This document shows positions 52,967 through 63,181 of a stretch of 64,000 nt of DNA, in pieces. Source of the stretch: Phocaeicola salanitronis DSM 18170 (lineage in GTDB: Bacteria; Bacteroidota; Bacteroidia; Bacteroidales; Bacteroidaceae); assembly GCF_000190575.1 (NCBI RefSeq), contig NC_015164.1, positions 2,108,001-2,172,000 on the forward strand, written 5' to 3'. The notes below the pieces were generated by a model. It saw nothing but the letters and a program-made list of their open reading frames with translations, did no database searches and was not told the origin of the DNA. The position numbers were made by a program, and so were the translations under genes. The first letter of the stretch is position 1. The number at the start of each line of letters is the position of its first letter.

Positions 52967-53533
52967 ATGAACGGAAAACTGATCATATTCTCCGCACCTT
53001 CGGGTTCGGGCAAGTCGACTATTATCAACTACCTGCTAAAGCAAGGGCTGAACTTACGGTTCTCCATCTCTGCCACCAGCCGTCCGCCCCGTGGTACGGA
53101 ACAGAATGGAGTGGAATATTTTTTTCTCTCGCCTGAAGAATTCAAGGAAGGCATAGCGAACAATGAATTCGTAGAATACGAAGAGGTCTATCCCGGCCGT
53201 TTTTACGGGACTTTGAAATCGCAAGTAGAAAAGCAACTTGCTGAAGGACAAAACATCATTTTCGATGTAGATGTAGTAGGCGGATGCAACATCAAGCGCT
53301 TTTATGGCGACCGCGCTCTATCGGTCTTCATCCAACCGCCTTCTATCGAAGAACTGCGCAAGCGTCTGGAAGGACGAGGAACCGACTCACCGGAAACAAT
53401 TAATAGCCGGATAGCCAAAGCGGAATTCGAACTTAGCTATGCCCCGAAATTCGACATTGTCGTAGTAAATGACCAATTGGAGAAAGCCGAAGCACAAACG
53501 CTGGAAGCCATCCGTAATTTTTTAAACAGCTGA
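52967..53533 (+). CDS. gmk: guanylate kinase
   Basis: The 188-aa protein has the P-loop SAPSGSGKSTIINYL, the GMP-binding FSISATSRPPRGTEQNGVEY and VEYEEVYPGRFYGT. It converts GMP to GDP. The ATG at 52967 (MNGKLIIFS) gives the normal family length; an ATG at 52946 would lie inside the hairpin. Confidence 0.95.
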   Translation: MNGKLIIFSAPSGSGKSTIINYLLKQGLNLRFSISATSRPPRGTEQNGVEYFFLSPEEFKEGIANNEFVEYEEVYPGRFYGTLKSQVEKQLAEGQNIIFDVDVVGGCNIKRFYGDRALSVFIQPPSIEELRKRLEGRGTDSPETINSRIAKAEFELSYAPKFDIVVVNDQLEKAEAQTLEAIRNFLNS

Positions 53534-53568
53534 TTCACCTGTTTCGTTTAACCCAAAACTTACACACA

Positions 53569-53751
53569 ATGCCTAAAGACCCGAAAAAACTCCTGCTCAT
53601 CCTGATGATTGTAGCGGTTTTCATTGCGCTGACCGCTTTAGCCGTAGGTATATTTGCCCTCAGCCTGAAACAATACATCATTGCCGCGGCAATGTTCATA
53701 GTAGCCGCATGGCAAGTAGTAAATTTCTTCAAATGGAAAAAACTCATTTAA
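53569..53751 (+). CDS. small membrane protein
   Basis: The 60-aa protein has two hydrophobic helices ([20 protein letters not shown] and [19 protein letters not shown]) and short basic ends. It sits 35 nt after gmk and overlaps the nadD start by 19 nt, so it is probably translated in this operon. The function is unknown. Confidence 0.65.
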   Translation: MPKDPKKLLLILMIVAVFIALTALAVGIFALSLKQYIIAAAMFIVAAWQVVNFFKWKKLI

Positions 53752-54335
53752 AAGCAGGAATATTCGGAGGAACGTTCAACCCAGTACACATCGGACACCT
53801 CGCCCTCGCCAATTATTTGTGCGAGTACGAAGACTTGGACGAAGTGTGGTTTCTTGTGACTCCGCAAAATCCGTTTAAAAAGGATATCCGCCTGTTGGAT
53901 GACCGTATCCGGTTGGAAATGGTAAAAACCGCAATAGACGGCTATCCCCGCTTCCGAGCTTCCGATTTCGAATTCAGCCTGCCTCGCCCTTCTTATACCG
54001 TCGATACACTCCGGAATCTATCCGACACTTATCCGGAACGGGAATTTATCCTGATTATCGGAGCAGACAACTGGGAAAAGTTCAGCCTATGGAAGTCCCC
54101 CGAAGAAATCCTCCGAAAGCATCGGATTCTGGTTTATCCACGCTCCGGATACAGCCTGCATATCCCCGATGCTATGTCAAAACAGGTGAAAGCAGTACAA
54201 ACGCCCTTGCTCGAAATCAGTTCTACTTTCATCCGGAAATCAATAGCTGAAGGGAAAGACATCCGTTACTTCGTACATCCCGCTGTGTACCGCATCATCC
54301 TAGAAAAACGACTTTATCAAGTGAATAATGAATAA
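53733..54335 (+). CDS. nadD: nicotinate-nucleotide adenylyltransferase
   Basis: The 200-aa protein starts [23 protein letters not shown], with the HxGH nucleotidyltransferase motif, and has an [21 protein letters not shown]-terminal ATP-binding block. It makes deamido-NAD in NAD synthesis. The start overlaps the small membrane gene. Confidence 0.95.
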   Translation: MEKTHLKAGIFGGTFNPVHIGHLALANYLCEYEDLDEVWFLVTPQNPFKKDIRLLDDRIRLEMVKTAIDGYPRFRASDFEFSLPRPSYTVDTLRNLSDTYPEREFILIIGADNWEKFSLWKSPEEILRKHRILVYPRSGYSLHIPDAMSKQVKAVQTPLLEISSTFIRKSIAEGKDIRYFVHPAVYRIILEKRLYQVNNE

Positions 54336-54346
54336 GCAAATACATT

Positions 54347-55228
54347 ATGAGTGAAAACGTTAAACCCAATTCCCTTCAAGCCTGGATATTGGCGGCACGC
54401 CCCAAAACATTGACTGCTGCATCCATCCCCGTCATGATAGGATGCGCGTTAGCAGAAGCACACGGACATTTTCATGCCATACCTGCCGTCCTTTGTTTCC
54501 TGTTCGCCTTTCTGATGCAGATAGACGCAAATTTCATCAATGACCTGTATGATTTTCTGAAAGGAAGCGACCGCGAAGACCGGTTAGGTCCTGAACGGGC
54601 CTGTGCACAGGGCTGGATTTCACCAAAAGAAATGAAACGGGGCATCCTCCTCACCACTATTCTTGCCGGAGCAAGCGGACTTGGGCTTCTTTTCTATAGC
54701 GGATGGGAAATGATTCCTGTGGGCATAGCCTGTATCATCTTCGCTTATCTCTATACCAAACTTGCCTATCAGGGCTGGGGCGACCTCCTGGTATTGGTGT
54801 TTTTCGGTTTTGTACCCGTCGGATGTACTTATTACGTAATGGCGCACACATGGAACCTGCCCGTCACCATTGCATCGCTCGCCAGCGGACTGGTTATCGA
54901 CACTCTATTGATGATAAATAATTTTCGTGACCGAGAACAAGACAAGATTAGCGGGAAACGTACATTAGTCGTCCGTTTCGGAGCGAAAGCAGGACTGATT
55001 ATCTACTTTTTTTTAGGTTTTACGGCATGCTGGCTTTGCTTTTATTTTCTTGGACAAGGCAAATTATATGCAAGCCTTCTTCCTCAGATTTACTTGCTCC
55101 TCCATATTCTGACCACCGCACGTATGGCACGCATCGGAAAAGGGAAAGCTCTGAACGTCATCTTGGGAGAAACATCAAGAAACATGTTCCTCTTCGGCAT
55201 CCTGCTCTCCATCGGCTTGGTGCTATAA
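54347..55228 (+). CDS. menA: 1,4-dihydroxy-2-naphthoate prenyltransferase
   Basis: The 293-aa UbiA-type membrane protein has the first Asp-rich motif in DANFINDLYDFLKGSD and the second in NNFRDREQDKISGKRTLVVRFG, with about 8-9 helices. It attaches the prenyl chain in menaquinone synthesis. Its 3' end overlaps the convergent ispF by 6 nt. Confidence 0.92.
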   Translation: MSENVKPNSLQAWILAARPKTLTAASIPVMIGCALAEAHGHFHAIPAVLCFLFAFLMQIDANFINDLYDFLKGSDREDRLGPERACAQGWISPKEMKRGILLTTILAGASGLGLLFYSGWEMIPVGIACIIFAYLYTKLAYQGWGDLLVLVFFGFVPVGCTYYVMAHTWNLPVTIASLASGLVIDTLLMINNFRDREQDKISGKRTLVVRFGAKAGLIIYFFLGFTACWLCFYFLGQGKLYASLLPQIYLLLHILTTARMARIGKGKALNVILGETSRNMFLFGILLSIGLVL

Positions 55229-55705
55229 TCCTTTCGATATCAGTGCTACGGCGTATGCCGAGATGCCTTCCTCACGCCCTGTAAAACCCAACCGCTCGGT
55301 AGTAGTGGCTTTAATCGAGACATCTTCTACGTCCACATCCATTACTTCTGCCAGCACCTGCTGCATCTGCGGAATAAAGTTCTTCAACTTCGGGCGTTCG
55401 GCACATACCGTTGCATCGATATTCCCTACCGTATAACCTTTTGTAGCAATAAGCGCAACGGTCTTCTTCAACAATATTTTGCTATCAATGTGTTCAAACT
55501 CACCTGACGTATCGGGAAAATGATAACCAATATCACGCATATTGGCTGCGCCTAATAAGGCATCGCAAATGGCATGAATCAACACATCGGCATCTGAATG
55601 CCCCAACAAGCCCATTGAATGTTCAATCTTTATCCCACCCAACCAAAGGTCACGTCCTTCTACCAAACGATGGACATCAAACCCAAATCCTGTACGTATC
55701 TTCAT
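55223..55705 (-). CDS. ispF: 2-C-methyl-D-erythritol 2,4-cyclodiphosphate synthase
   Basis: The 160-aa protein has GFGFDVHRLVEGRDL, GHSDADVLIHAICDALLGAA and TTERLGFTGREEGISA. It catalyses a step of the MEP isoprenoid pathway. It overlaps the FAH gene by 4 nt and is probably co-transcribed with it. Confidence 0.96.
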   Translation of the reverse strand: MKIRTGFGFDVHRLVEGRDLWLGGIKIEHSMGLLGHSDADVLIHAICDALLGAANMRDIGYHFPDTSGEFEHIDSKILLKKTVALIATKGYTVGNIDATVCAERPKLKNFIPQMQQVLAEVMDVDVEDVSIKATTTERLGFTGREEGISAYAVALISKGL

Positions 55706-56319
55706 CGTATGTTAAAATCAAGTACTTTTCTGTCTTCCAAATATCCTTCCAAATGATTGCCTATCGTTACGGGACCAACACCCGCCGGCGTACCCGTATA
55801 CAAAAGGTCACCAATCTTTAAGGTGCAGAACTGACTTACGTAAGCGATAATTCTATCTACAGGAAAAAGCATGTCGCACGTATTCCCTTCCTGCACTTTG
55901 CAACCGTCAATATCAAGACGGAAACGTATATTCTGAATAGTGGCAAACTGTTCCACCGGAATCCAATCGCCGATAGCTGCAGAATTATCGAATCCCTTAC
56001 ATAATTCCCAAGGCTTGCCTTCAGAGCGGAAACGGCGTTGCAAGTCACGTGCCGTAAAATCAATACCTACCGTTACAGCATCATAATACCGGTGCGCGAA
56101 CCGTTCGGCAATATTTTTCCCTAACCGGCTGATACGCACCACCAACTCGGTTTCATAATCCACCTGCCGGCAAAAGTCCGGGATAAAAAAAGGCTTGCCA
56201 TCTTTCAAGAGCGCCGAATCGGGCTTCATAAAAATAACCGGCTCTTCAGGCAAAGGCTCCGTAGCGTGCAACTCCTTGCAATGCAAGGGATAATTCATTC
56301 CTACTGCTATAATCTTCAT
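55702..56319 (-). CDS. fumarylacetoacetate hydrolase family protein
   Basis: The 205-aa single-domain FAH-fold protein has metal-binding and catalytic blocks VDYETELVVRI, YDAVTVGIDFTARDLQ, GKPWELCKGFD and a C-terminal GDLLYTGTPAGVGPV. Relatives are acylpyruvases or oxaloacetate decarboxylases; the substrate here is not certain. Confidence 0.9.
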   Translation of the reverse strand: MKIIAVGMNYPLHCKELHATEPLPEEPVIFMKPDSALLKDGKPFFIPDFCRQVDYETELVVRISRLGKNIAERFAHRYYDAVTVGIDFTARDLQRRFRSEGKPWELCKGFDNSAAIGDWIPVEQFATIQNIRFRLDIDGCKVQEGNTCDMLFPVDRIIAYVSQFCTLKIGDLLYTGTPAGVGPVTIGNHLEGYLEDRKVLDFNIR

Positions 56320-56418
56320 TTTCCGTATTCGTATAAGTTTTCACCACTGGGAAACACAGAGTGCCACAAAGGAAATTAAACATTAAAGGCTCTGCATACT
56401 TCAGTGGCAAGATTCGAT

Positions 56419-57069
56419 TCAAGTATTCATTTCATTCAACCGATTAAACATCACCGCCAGATGGGCATAGAGCGAGGTATTCTGCACCACAATGTGTTCG
56501 GGCACCCGGATACGGAAAGGCGTAAAGTTCCATACCGCTTTGATACCTCCAGCCACCATTTTATCGGTAATTTCCTGAGCGATGGAAATAGGAACAGTCA
56601 ATACTCCGATATTCACCCGCTCCGTCCGCATACGTGCTTCGAACTCATCAGTATGATAAATAGGAATCCCATTAATGCTAGTCCCTAACAACTCGGGTTT
56701 GATATCGAAAGCGCCCACTATCTTTAGTCCGAAATGCGCCAACCCCGAATCACCTAACAAAGCTCCTCCCAAACTTCCCACGCCAAACAAGTAAGCACGA
56801 TGCAGATTGGTGAAACCCAAAAAGTCCTCAAGCACCTGCACCAGCCGTTCTATTTCATACCCGACACGTGTACGCCCCGTAATATCCACATACGACAAAT
56901 CTTTGGCTATCTGCGATGCATCAATATTGATTTGCCTCGAAATTTGCGTGGAAGAAACGAACTTTTCGCCTTTCTCTCCCATCAATTTGGCACACGAAAG
57001 ATACCACGGAAGCCTGCGCAAGGTAGGTTCGGGAATCTTATCCGTATTTTTAGCTGATTGTAGTGTCAT
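56419..57069 (-). CDS. rex: redox-sensing transcriptional repressor Rex
   Basis: The 216-aa protein has an N-terminal winged-helix domain (about 1-85: PEPTLRRLPWYLSCAKL, FVSSTQISRQINIDASQIAKDLSY) and a Rossmann NAD(H) domain (LFGVGSLGGALLGDSGLAHFG). It represses fermentation and respiration genes at low NADH. The gap 56320-56418 shows no gene. Confidence 0.95.
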   Translation of the reverse strand: MTLQSAKNTDKIPEPTLRRLPWYLSCAKLMGEKGEKFVSSTQISRQINIDASQIAKDLSYVDITGRTRVGYEIERLVQVLEDFLGFTNLHRAYLFGVGSLGGALLGDSGLAHFGLKIVGAFDIKPELLGTSINGIPIYHTDEFEARMRTERVNIGVLTVPISIAQEITDKMVAGGIKAVWNFTPFRIRVPEHIVVQNTSLYAHLAVMFNRLNEMNT

Positions 57070-57094
57070 GGCTCCTATTTTCGTTCAATTTCCG

Positions 57095-57155
57095 CAAAAA
57101 TACGCCATTTATTTGAAATTTATGCACAAAATACTGAAAAATGTATTTAACTTTG
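57095..57155. promoter_or_regulatory. divergent -7 boxes of rex and the SUI1 gene
   Basis: Minus strand TATTTTTG at 57095-57102 serves rex. Plus strand TAACTTTG at 57148-57155 lies 23 nt before the ATG at 57178. Confidence 0.5.
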
Positions 57156-57177
57156 GATGTACTTTAAAACATATTAT

Positions 57178-57516
57178 ATGAAAAAAAACGACTGGAAAGA
57201 CCGACTGAATATTGTATATTCCACAAACCCCGACTTTCACTACGAACAAGCAAGCGAAAAAGAGACTGAAACTCTTGACAAAAACAAGCAGCCTTTACGG
57301 GTAAATATCGAGAAAAAAGCAAGAGGCGGAAAAACCGTAACCCTCATAAAAGGATTTGTCGGTACGGAATACGACCTGAAAGAACTGGGCAAACTACTCA
57401 AAACCAAATGCGGGACAGGAGGCTCGGTTAAAGACGGTGAAATCCTGATACAAGGAGATTTCAAGCAACGCTTGGTTGAAGTATTACGCAGCGAAGGATA
57501 CACACAGACCAAATAA
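57178..57516 (+). CDS. SUI1/eIF1-like translation factor
   Basis: The 112-aa protein starts MKKNDWKDRLNIVYS. The C-terminal SUI1 fold has VNIEKKARGGKTVTLIKGFVG, LKELGKLLKTKCGTGGSV and EILIQGDFKQRLVEVL, the YciH/eIF1 pattern. It is likely to act at the ribosomal P-site decoding centre. A start at 57157 overlaps the promoter. Confidence 0.88.
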   Translation: MKKNDWKDRLNIVYSTNPDFHYEQASEKETETLDKNKQPLRVNIEKKARGGKTVTLIKGFVGTEYDLKELGKLLKTKCGTGGSVKDGEILIQGDFKQRLVEVLRSEGYTQTK

Positions 57517-57574
57517 ATCCTAAGCCTAACACAGGATGGCAGACTTTTCCTGCCAACTTGTCAGTCAGGCTGTT

Positions 57575-57590
57575 TGGCACGGTTTTAGTA
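57575..57590 (+). promoter_or_regulatory. sigma-54-like element upstream of groES
   Basis: TGGCACG-N4-TAGTA resembles the consensus TGGCACG-N4-TTGCA; the -24 half is perfect and the -12 half is degraded. It lies next to a repeated GTCAGTCAGGCTG. It may instead be a heat-shock-specific element of this phylum. Confidence 0.4.
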
Positions 57591-57658
57591 GAAAGAAAAG
57601 TGACTTGCTTCGGCAAGCGAGACAAAAAACGTATAACAACAAAAAACAATATTACATT

Positions 57659-57931
57659 ATGAACATTAAACCATTAGCAGACAGAGTGCTGATTCTTCCG
57701 GCACCTGCAGAAGAAAAGACAATCGGTGGCATCATCATCCCCGATACAGCAAAAGAAAAACCGTTGCAAGGTGAAGTTGTAGCCGTAGGCAATGGCACAA
57801 AAGACGAAGATATGGTCCTGAAAGCAGGCGACCAAGTATTATATGGCAAATATTCGGGCACAGAAATCGAACACGACGGTGTAAAATACCTGATTATGCG
57901 TCAAAGCGATGTGCTCGCCGTACTCAATTAA
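57659..57931 (+). CDS. groES: co-chaperonin GroES
   Basis: The 90-aa protein ([34 protein letters not shown] mobile loop) caps GroEL. It is followed by groEL after 33 nt. An in-frame upstream ATG at 57536 is not used, because it would precede the promoter. Confidence 0.96.
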   Translation: MNIKPLADRVLILPAPAEEKTIGGIIIPDTAKEKPLQGEVVAVGNGTKDEDMVLKAGDQVLYGKYSGTEIEHDGVKYLIMRQSDVLAVLN

Positions 57932-57952
57932 TAATGAATAATGAACAATTAA

Positions 57953-59596
<1,644 letters not shown>

Positions 59597-59619
59597 TATA
59601 TCTCTTACCCGATAAAAAG

Positions 59620-59655
59620 AAAGCGGGGGTACGTAAAAGTGCCTCCGCTTTTTTG
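59620..59655 (+). terminator. terminator of groES-groEL
   Basis: AAGCGGGGG and GCCTCCGCTT form an imperfect stem followed by TTTTTT. Confidence 0.75.
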
Positions 59656-59666
59656 TGTTTTTCACT

Positions 59667-59976
59667 GAACCGCAGATTAACGCAGATTTTCGCAGATATA
59701 GTTAATCGGAAATGGATTGCGAAAAATCAGTGTGATTCTTTATCGAACACAGAGACGCAGAGACACGGAGAAATAATTATATAGAAAAAGCAAAGATCAT
59801 AAAGCCAGCACTTTGCACCGTGAACTCTGTTCTCTCAAAGAAATAAAACTCTGTGCCTTTGTGTCTCTGTGTTCCAATCCATTTTTCGCAAACCAATTTT
59901 GTTCTACTATAATATTGCAAGAAAGACTCTGTAAAAATAAAATAATCCGTGAAAATCTGCGTTAATCTGCGGTTTT
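59667..59976. repeat. nested inverted-repeat element
   Basis: The outer pair is ACCGCAGATTAACGCAGATT near 59671 and AATCTGCGTTAATCTGCGGT near 59953. The inner pair is ACACAGAGACGCAGAGAC near 59748 and CTCTGTGCCTTTGTGTCTC near 59850. There is no ORF. The outer arm also occurs at 42159. Confidence 0.6.
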
Positions 59977-60017
59977 CTTCGTACTTTTAGGGACACGAAA
60001 CTTAAACCTGAAAGCTT

Positions 60018-60485
60018 ATGACGAAAGAAGAATTGATGCGCAAAGCTATAGAACTGTCGGTACGCAATGTAGCCGAAGGAGGAGGCCCCTTTGGAGCCGT
60101 CATCGCACGCAACGGGGAAATCATCTCCACAGGTACCAACCGAGTAACCCCCGACCACGACCCTACCGCCCATGCCGAAGTAAGCGCCATCCGTGCAGCG
60201 TGCCGGGAACTGGGTACGTTCGACCTGAGCGGATGCGAAATCTACACCTCGTGCGAACCTTGCCCCATGTGTCTGGGAGCCATCTATTGGGCGCATCTGG
60301 ACCGCATGTATTACGGAAACGACAAACACGATGCCGCCCGTATCGGATTCGATGACGCATTCATCTACAAAGAACTGGAACTGAATCCTGAAGACCGCCG
60401 CCTGCAAGCGGAACGCCTCTTGCCCGAAGAAGCCCTCAAAGCTTTCACCGACTGGGAAAATAAGACGGACAAAACCGCCTATTAA
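60018..60485 (+). CDS. nucleoside/guanine deaminase
   Basis: The 155-aa CDA-fold protein has the zinc motifs HAE (about residue 51) and PCPMCLGAIYWA. It lacks features needed for certain assignment as tRNA adenosine deaminase. The C-terminal LLPEEALKAFTDWENKTDKTAY suggests a guanine deaminase of the GuaD type. Confidence 0.88.
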   Translation: MTKEELMRKAIELSVRNVAEGGGPFGAVIARNGEIISTGTNRVTPDHDPTAHAEVSAIRAACRELGTFDLSGCEIYTSCEPCPMCLGAIYWAHLDRMYYGNDKHDAARIGFDDAFIYKELELNPEDRRLQAERLLPEEALKAFTDWENKTDKTAY

Positions 60486-60534
60486 GCCCTTGCAACTGTT
60501 AATCTTCGCAAAGTACAGGAGGTCTGATGAAATA

Positions 60535-60851
60535 AGAGCCTGTTTAAATTTTATGAATGTCCTCATTTTGCCAAATTGCCTGTAGGGGCGTATCGCATAC
60601 GCCCGAATACGTCAACTAATCCACGTGGATGTCTTCAGGGCGTATGCAATACGCCCCTACATTGGCTGTTTGCGGATATTCATATTAAATTTTCCAATAA
60701 AGTAATATTCTATCAGGTTCTTTTTCGTTTGTTTCCGGTCTGTTTCCCCGATTTTATTCGTCAGATAGCCCGCTATCCTCCTCATAAAATCAGAAAAACA
60801 TCCTCGAAAACAATTCACAAAATTAACCTGAGCAAAATTTTAACAGGCTCT
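60535..60851. mobile_element. MITE-like element containing a palindromic repeat
   Basis: Ends AGAGCCTGTTTAAATTTT (60535-60552) and AAAATTTTAACAGGCTCT (60834-60851) are inverted with one mismatch. Inside are the 60582-60660 palindrome and CGTCAGATAGCCCGCTATC, shared with the element at 8025-8218. Confidence 0.65.
60582..60660. repeat. palindromic GCGTATCGCATACGC repeat, copy 2
   Basis: GTAGGGGCGTATCGCATACG faces CGTATGCAATACGCCCCTAC (one mismatch), with TCCACGTGGA at the centre. It is homologous to 7281-7366 and lies inside the MITE-like element. Confidence 0.8.
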
Positions 60852-60927
60852 AAATATGTGTGCAAAATTAATCGATACCTCACCACAGAGACACACAGCG
60901 TTTTTAAGGAATATGCCTCCTTCGGAT

Positions 60928-61005
60928 GAACATAAGTGCATCGGCCGTTGAACATAAGTGCGTCGGTCATTTAACATAAGTGCATCAGCCATCGCACTTA
61001 TGTTC
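60928..61005. repeat. 22-bp tandem repeats GAACATAAGTGC with terminal inverted copy
   Basis: Three units (60928, 60950 and 60972) are exactly 22 bp. GCACTTATGTTC at 60994-61005 is the reverse complement of the unit start. It lies in a convergent gap, so it is not obviously a promoter element. The rest of 60852-61396 has one terminator and no gene. Confidence 0.75.
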
Positions 61006-61074
61006 ATTCATCATGCCACTCAGCATGGCAACATGAAGACATTCATTCAAGTTTATTACCCCGCATAACCCGCA

Positions 61075-61117
61075 ATAAAAAACAAAAAAGGCTGCAAAGC
61101 TTTACGCCCTGCAACCT
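61075..61117 (-). terminator. terminator downstream of the Na/Pi transporter gene
   Basis: On the minus strand, AGGTTGCA pairs with TGCAGCCT and is followed by TTTTTTGTTTTTT. It lies about 280 bp beyond the stop codon. Confidence 0.5.
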
Positions 61118-61396
61118 CCATTATTCATTCCATTTTCATTTACTTTTTACCTACATTCAAAAAAATCCTAATCTTCTGTCAACGTGTCATGTCTTCCCAG
61201 ATACGCACATTGTTGTTCTTCATTTCCAGAAGACCTGTTACAAGAATTTTTTTCACCCTTTTAAGCATACTAGTTATCCTGTTTTTATGTTTTACGACAC
61301 AAAAATACAGGTTTTATGGCATACATTGTCATGTTTTACAACACATATTTATACAAATCAGCCAAATTCTTGATGTAAGTCAATCTTTAGCAGGCT

Positions 61397-63091
61397 TCAG
61401 GCTTTTTTCTCCTTGGTTTCGGTATGCGCCTCCACCACATTCACCACATAATCACCCAACTTCTCACACTCGGCGATAAGGTCCATATAATGTACGCCTG
61501 TCTGGTAATTGTATGCCTTCTCGTTGATATCCACTACATTCCGGTCTTTCAACTGGTCGCGGTAATTGTTAATCTCGTGTTCCAAGTTGAACGAACGGTT
61601 CACATCCACCGCATGATGTGTATCCTCAATTAAAGCTATCATCTGCGTCAAGGCAGTATCGGTCAACTGAAACATCTGCTCAATGTGACCATACTGCTCA
61701 TCGGTAAACTCCACATTGGCACGCCGCTTGTGGCTCATCGTGCGTGCCAGATTGTAACAGCTGTCCCCGATGCTTTCTATTTCGCTCACCTCACGCAACA
61801 TTTCGCGTATTTCCAGCTTGCTTTCCGAACTTAACCTCCCTTCAGACACTTGGGTTAAGTATGTGGCAATCTCCACCTCCATGTTATCGCTAATGCCTTC
61901 ATATTTCTCTATGCGGGCAAACAACTTATTGAACTCATTCTCATTCGTGGTATGAAGCAAGTTACGCACCATTCCGAACATTCTCTGAATACGTTCGGCA
62001 AAGAGATTGATTTCCTTACGGGCCTGCAAAAGAGAAAGCTCCGCCGTAGAAAGCATACCGCCCGAAATGAATTGCAGACGATATTCCTCTTCCGTTTCCT
62101 TTTGCGGAATCAGCCTGCATACCGTCCGTTCTATTAACTTGACGAACCATATCAGAATCAACACATTGCATACATTAAAACACGTATGAAACGCCGAAAG
62201 CTTGAACGAAACCGCAACTCCACCCGCATTACTTACCTGCATCCAATCGTCAATAATCCAGTCCACCATACTCAAGAAGGGCTTAAATAAGATTAACACC
62301 CACATCACGCCGAAAACATTAAACATCAGGTGCGCCAAGGCAGCCCTCCTCGCCTGCGTATTGGCGGTAAGCGCCGCAAGATTGGCGGTAATGGTTGTCC
62401 CGATGTTCTCGCCCAGCACCAACGCCGCTCCAAGCTCGAAACTAATCCAGCCATTGGCACACATAATCAAGGTTATCGCCATCGTAGCGGAAGAAGCCTG
62501 CACAATCATCGTCAAAACCGTTCCGATAAGCACAAACAAGATAACCGAAAAGAATCCCATATCGGTATAATTCTGCACAAATGCCAGCATATCGGGGTTC
62601 TGACTCAAATCAGGGGCATTCTTTTTCAATAAATCAAGCCCCATGAACAGGAAAGAGAAACCGAAGATAAACTCGCCGATAGACTTGCGCGAACTTTTTT
62701 GCGAAAAAAGAAGCGGAACGCCGAAAGCCAAAAGCGGAAGGGCAAAGACGGAAATATCCACCTTAAAGCCCAAAGCCGAAATAATCCAAGCGGTGACCGT
62801 AGTCCCGATGTTGGCACCCATAATGACACTGATGGATTGTGATAAGGTCAACAAACCCGCATTTACGAAACTCACGACCATAACCGTCGTAGCGGAAGAA
62901 GATTGCACCAATGCGGTGATGAGCGTACCGGTCAACACACCTGTCACCCGGTTAGTCGTCATTGCTGTCAGGATATTCCGAAGGCGGTCACCCGCAAATT
63001 TCTGAAGTCCCTCGCTCATGATTTTCATGCCATACAGGAAAAGGGCAAGCGAGCCTAGCAATGCTAAAAAATCATAAAAACTATACTCCAT
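61397..63091 (-). CDS. Na/Pi cotransporter family protein with PhoU-like domain
   Basis: The 564-aa protein has two QSSS-type inverted repeats in the membrane half (ALVQSSSATTVMVVSFVNAG and MIVQASSATMAITLIM), about 8-9 helices in total. A C-terminal PhoU-like helical domain follows (about 345-560). It probably takes up phosphate with sodium at the inner membrane. Confidence 0.93.
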   Translation of the reverse strand: MEYSFYDFLALLGSLALFLYGMKIMSEGLQKFAGDRLRNILTAMTTNRVTGVLTGTLITALVQSSSATTVMVVSFVNAGLLTLSQSISVIMGANIGTTVTAWIISALGFKVDISVFALPLLAFGVPLLFSQKSSRKSIGEFIFGFSFLFMGLDLLKKNAPDLSQNPDMLAFVQNYTDMGFFSVILFVLIGTVLTMIVQASSATMAITLIMCANGWISFELGAALVLGENIGTTITANLAALTANTQARRAALAHLMFNVFGVMWVLILFKPFLSMVDWIIDDWMQVSNAGGVAVSFKLSAFHTCFNVCNVLILIWFVKLIERTVCRLIPQKETEEEYRLQFISGGMLSTAELSLLQARKEINLFAERIQRMFGMVRNLLHTTNENEFNKLFARIEKYEGISDNMEVEIATYLTQVSEGRLSSESKLEIREMLREVSEIESIGDSCYNLARTMSHKRRANVEFTDEQYGHIEQMFQLTDTALTQMIALIEDTHHAVDVNRSFNLEHEINNYRDQLKDRNVVDINEKAYNYQTGVHYMDLIAECEKLGDYVVNVVEAHTETKEKKA

Positions 63092-63181
63092 TTATAATTA
63101 AGTTAAGATGTCAATTGGCATTCGGCGTTTATTCCGTAAATTAACGGCAAATTCTGATTAAATGCAACACGTATTACAATT

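Noticed and set aside
60928..61005. possible CRISPR array
   Set aside because: Only three units, a 12-nt conserved core with 10-nt variable part, an inverted final copy and no cas genes; the same applies to the arrays at 10249 and 37899.
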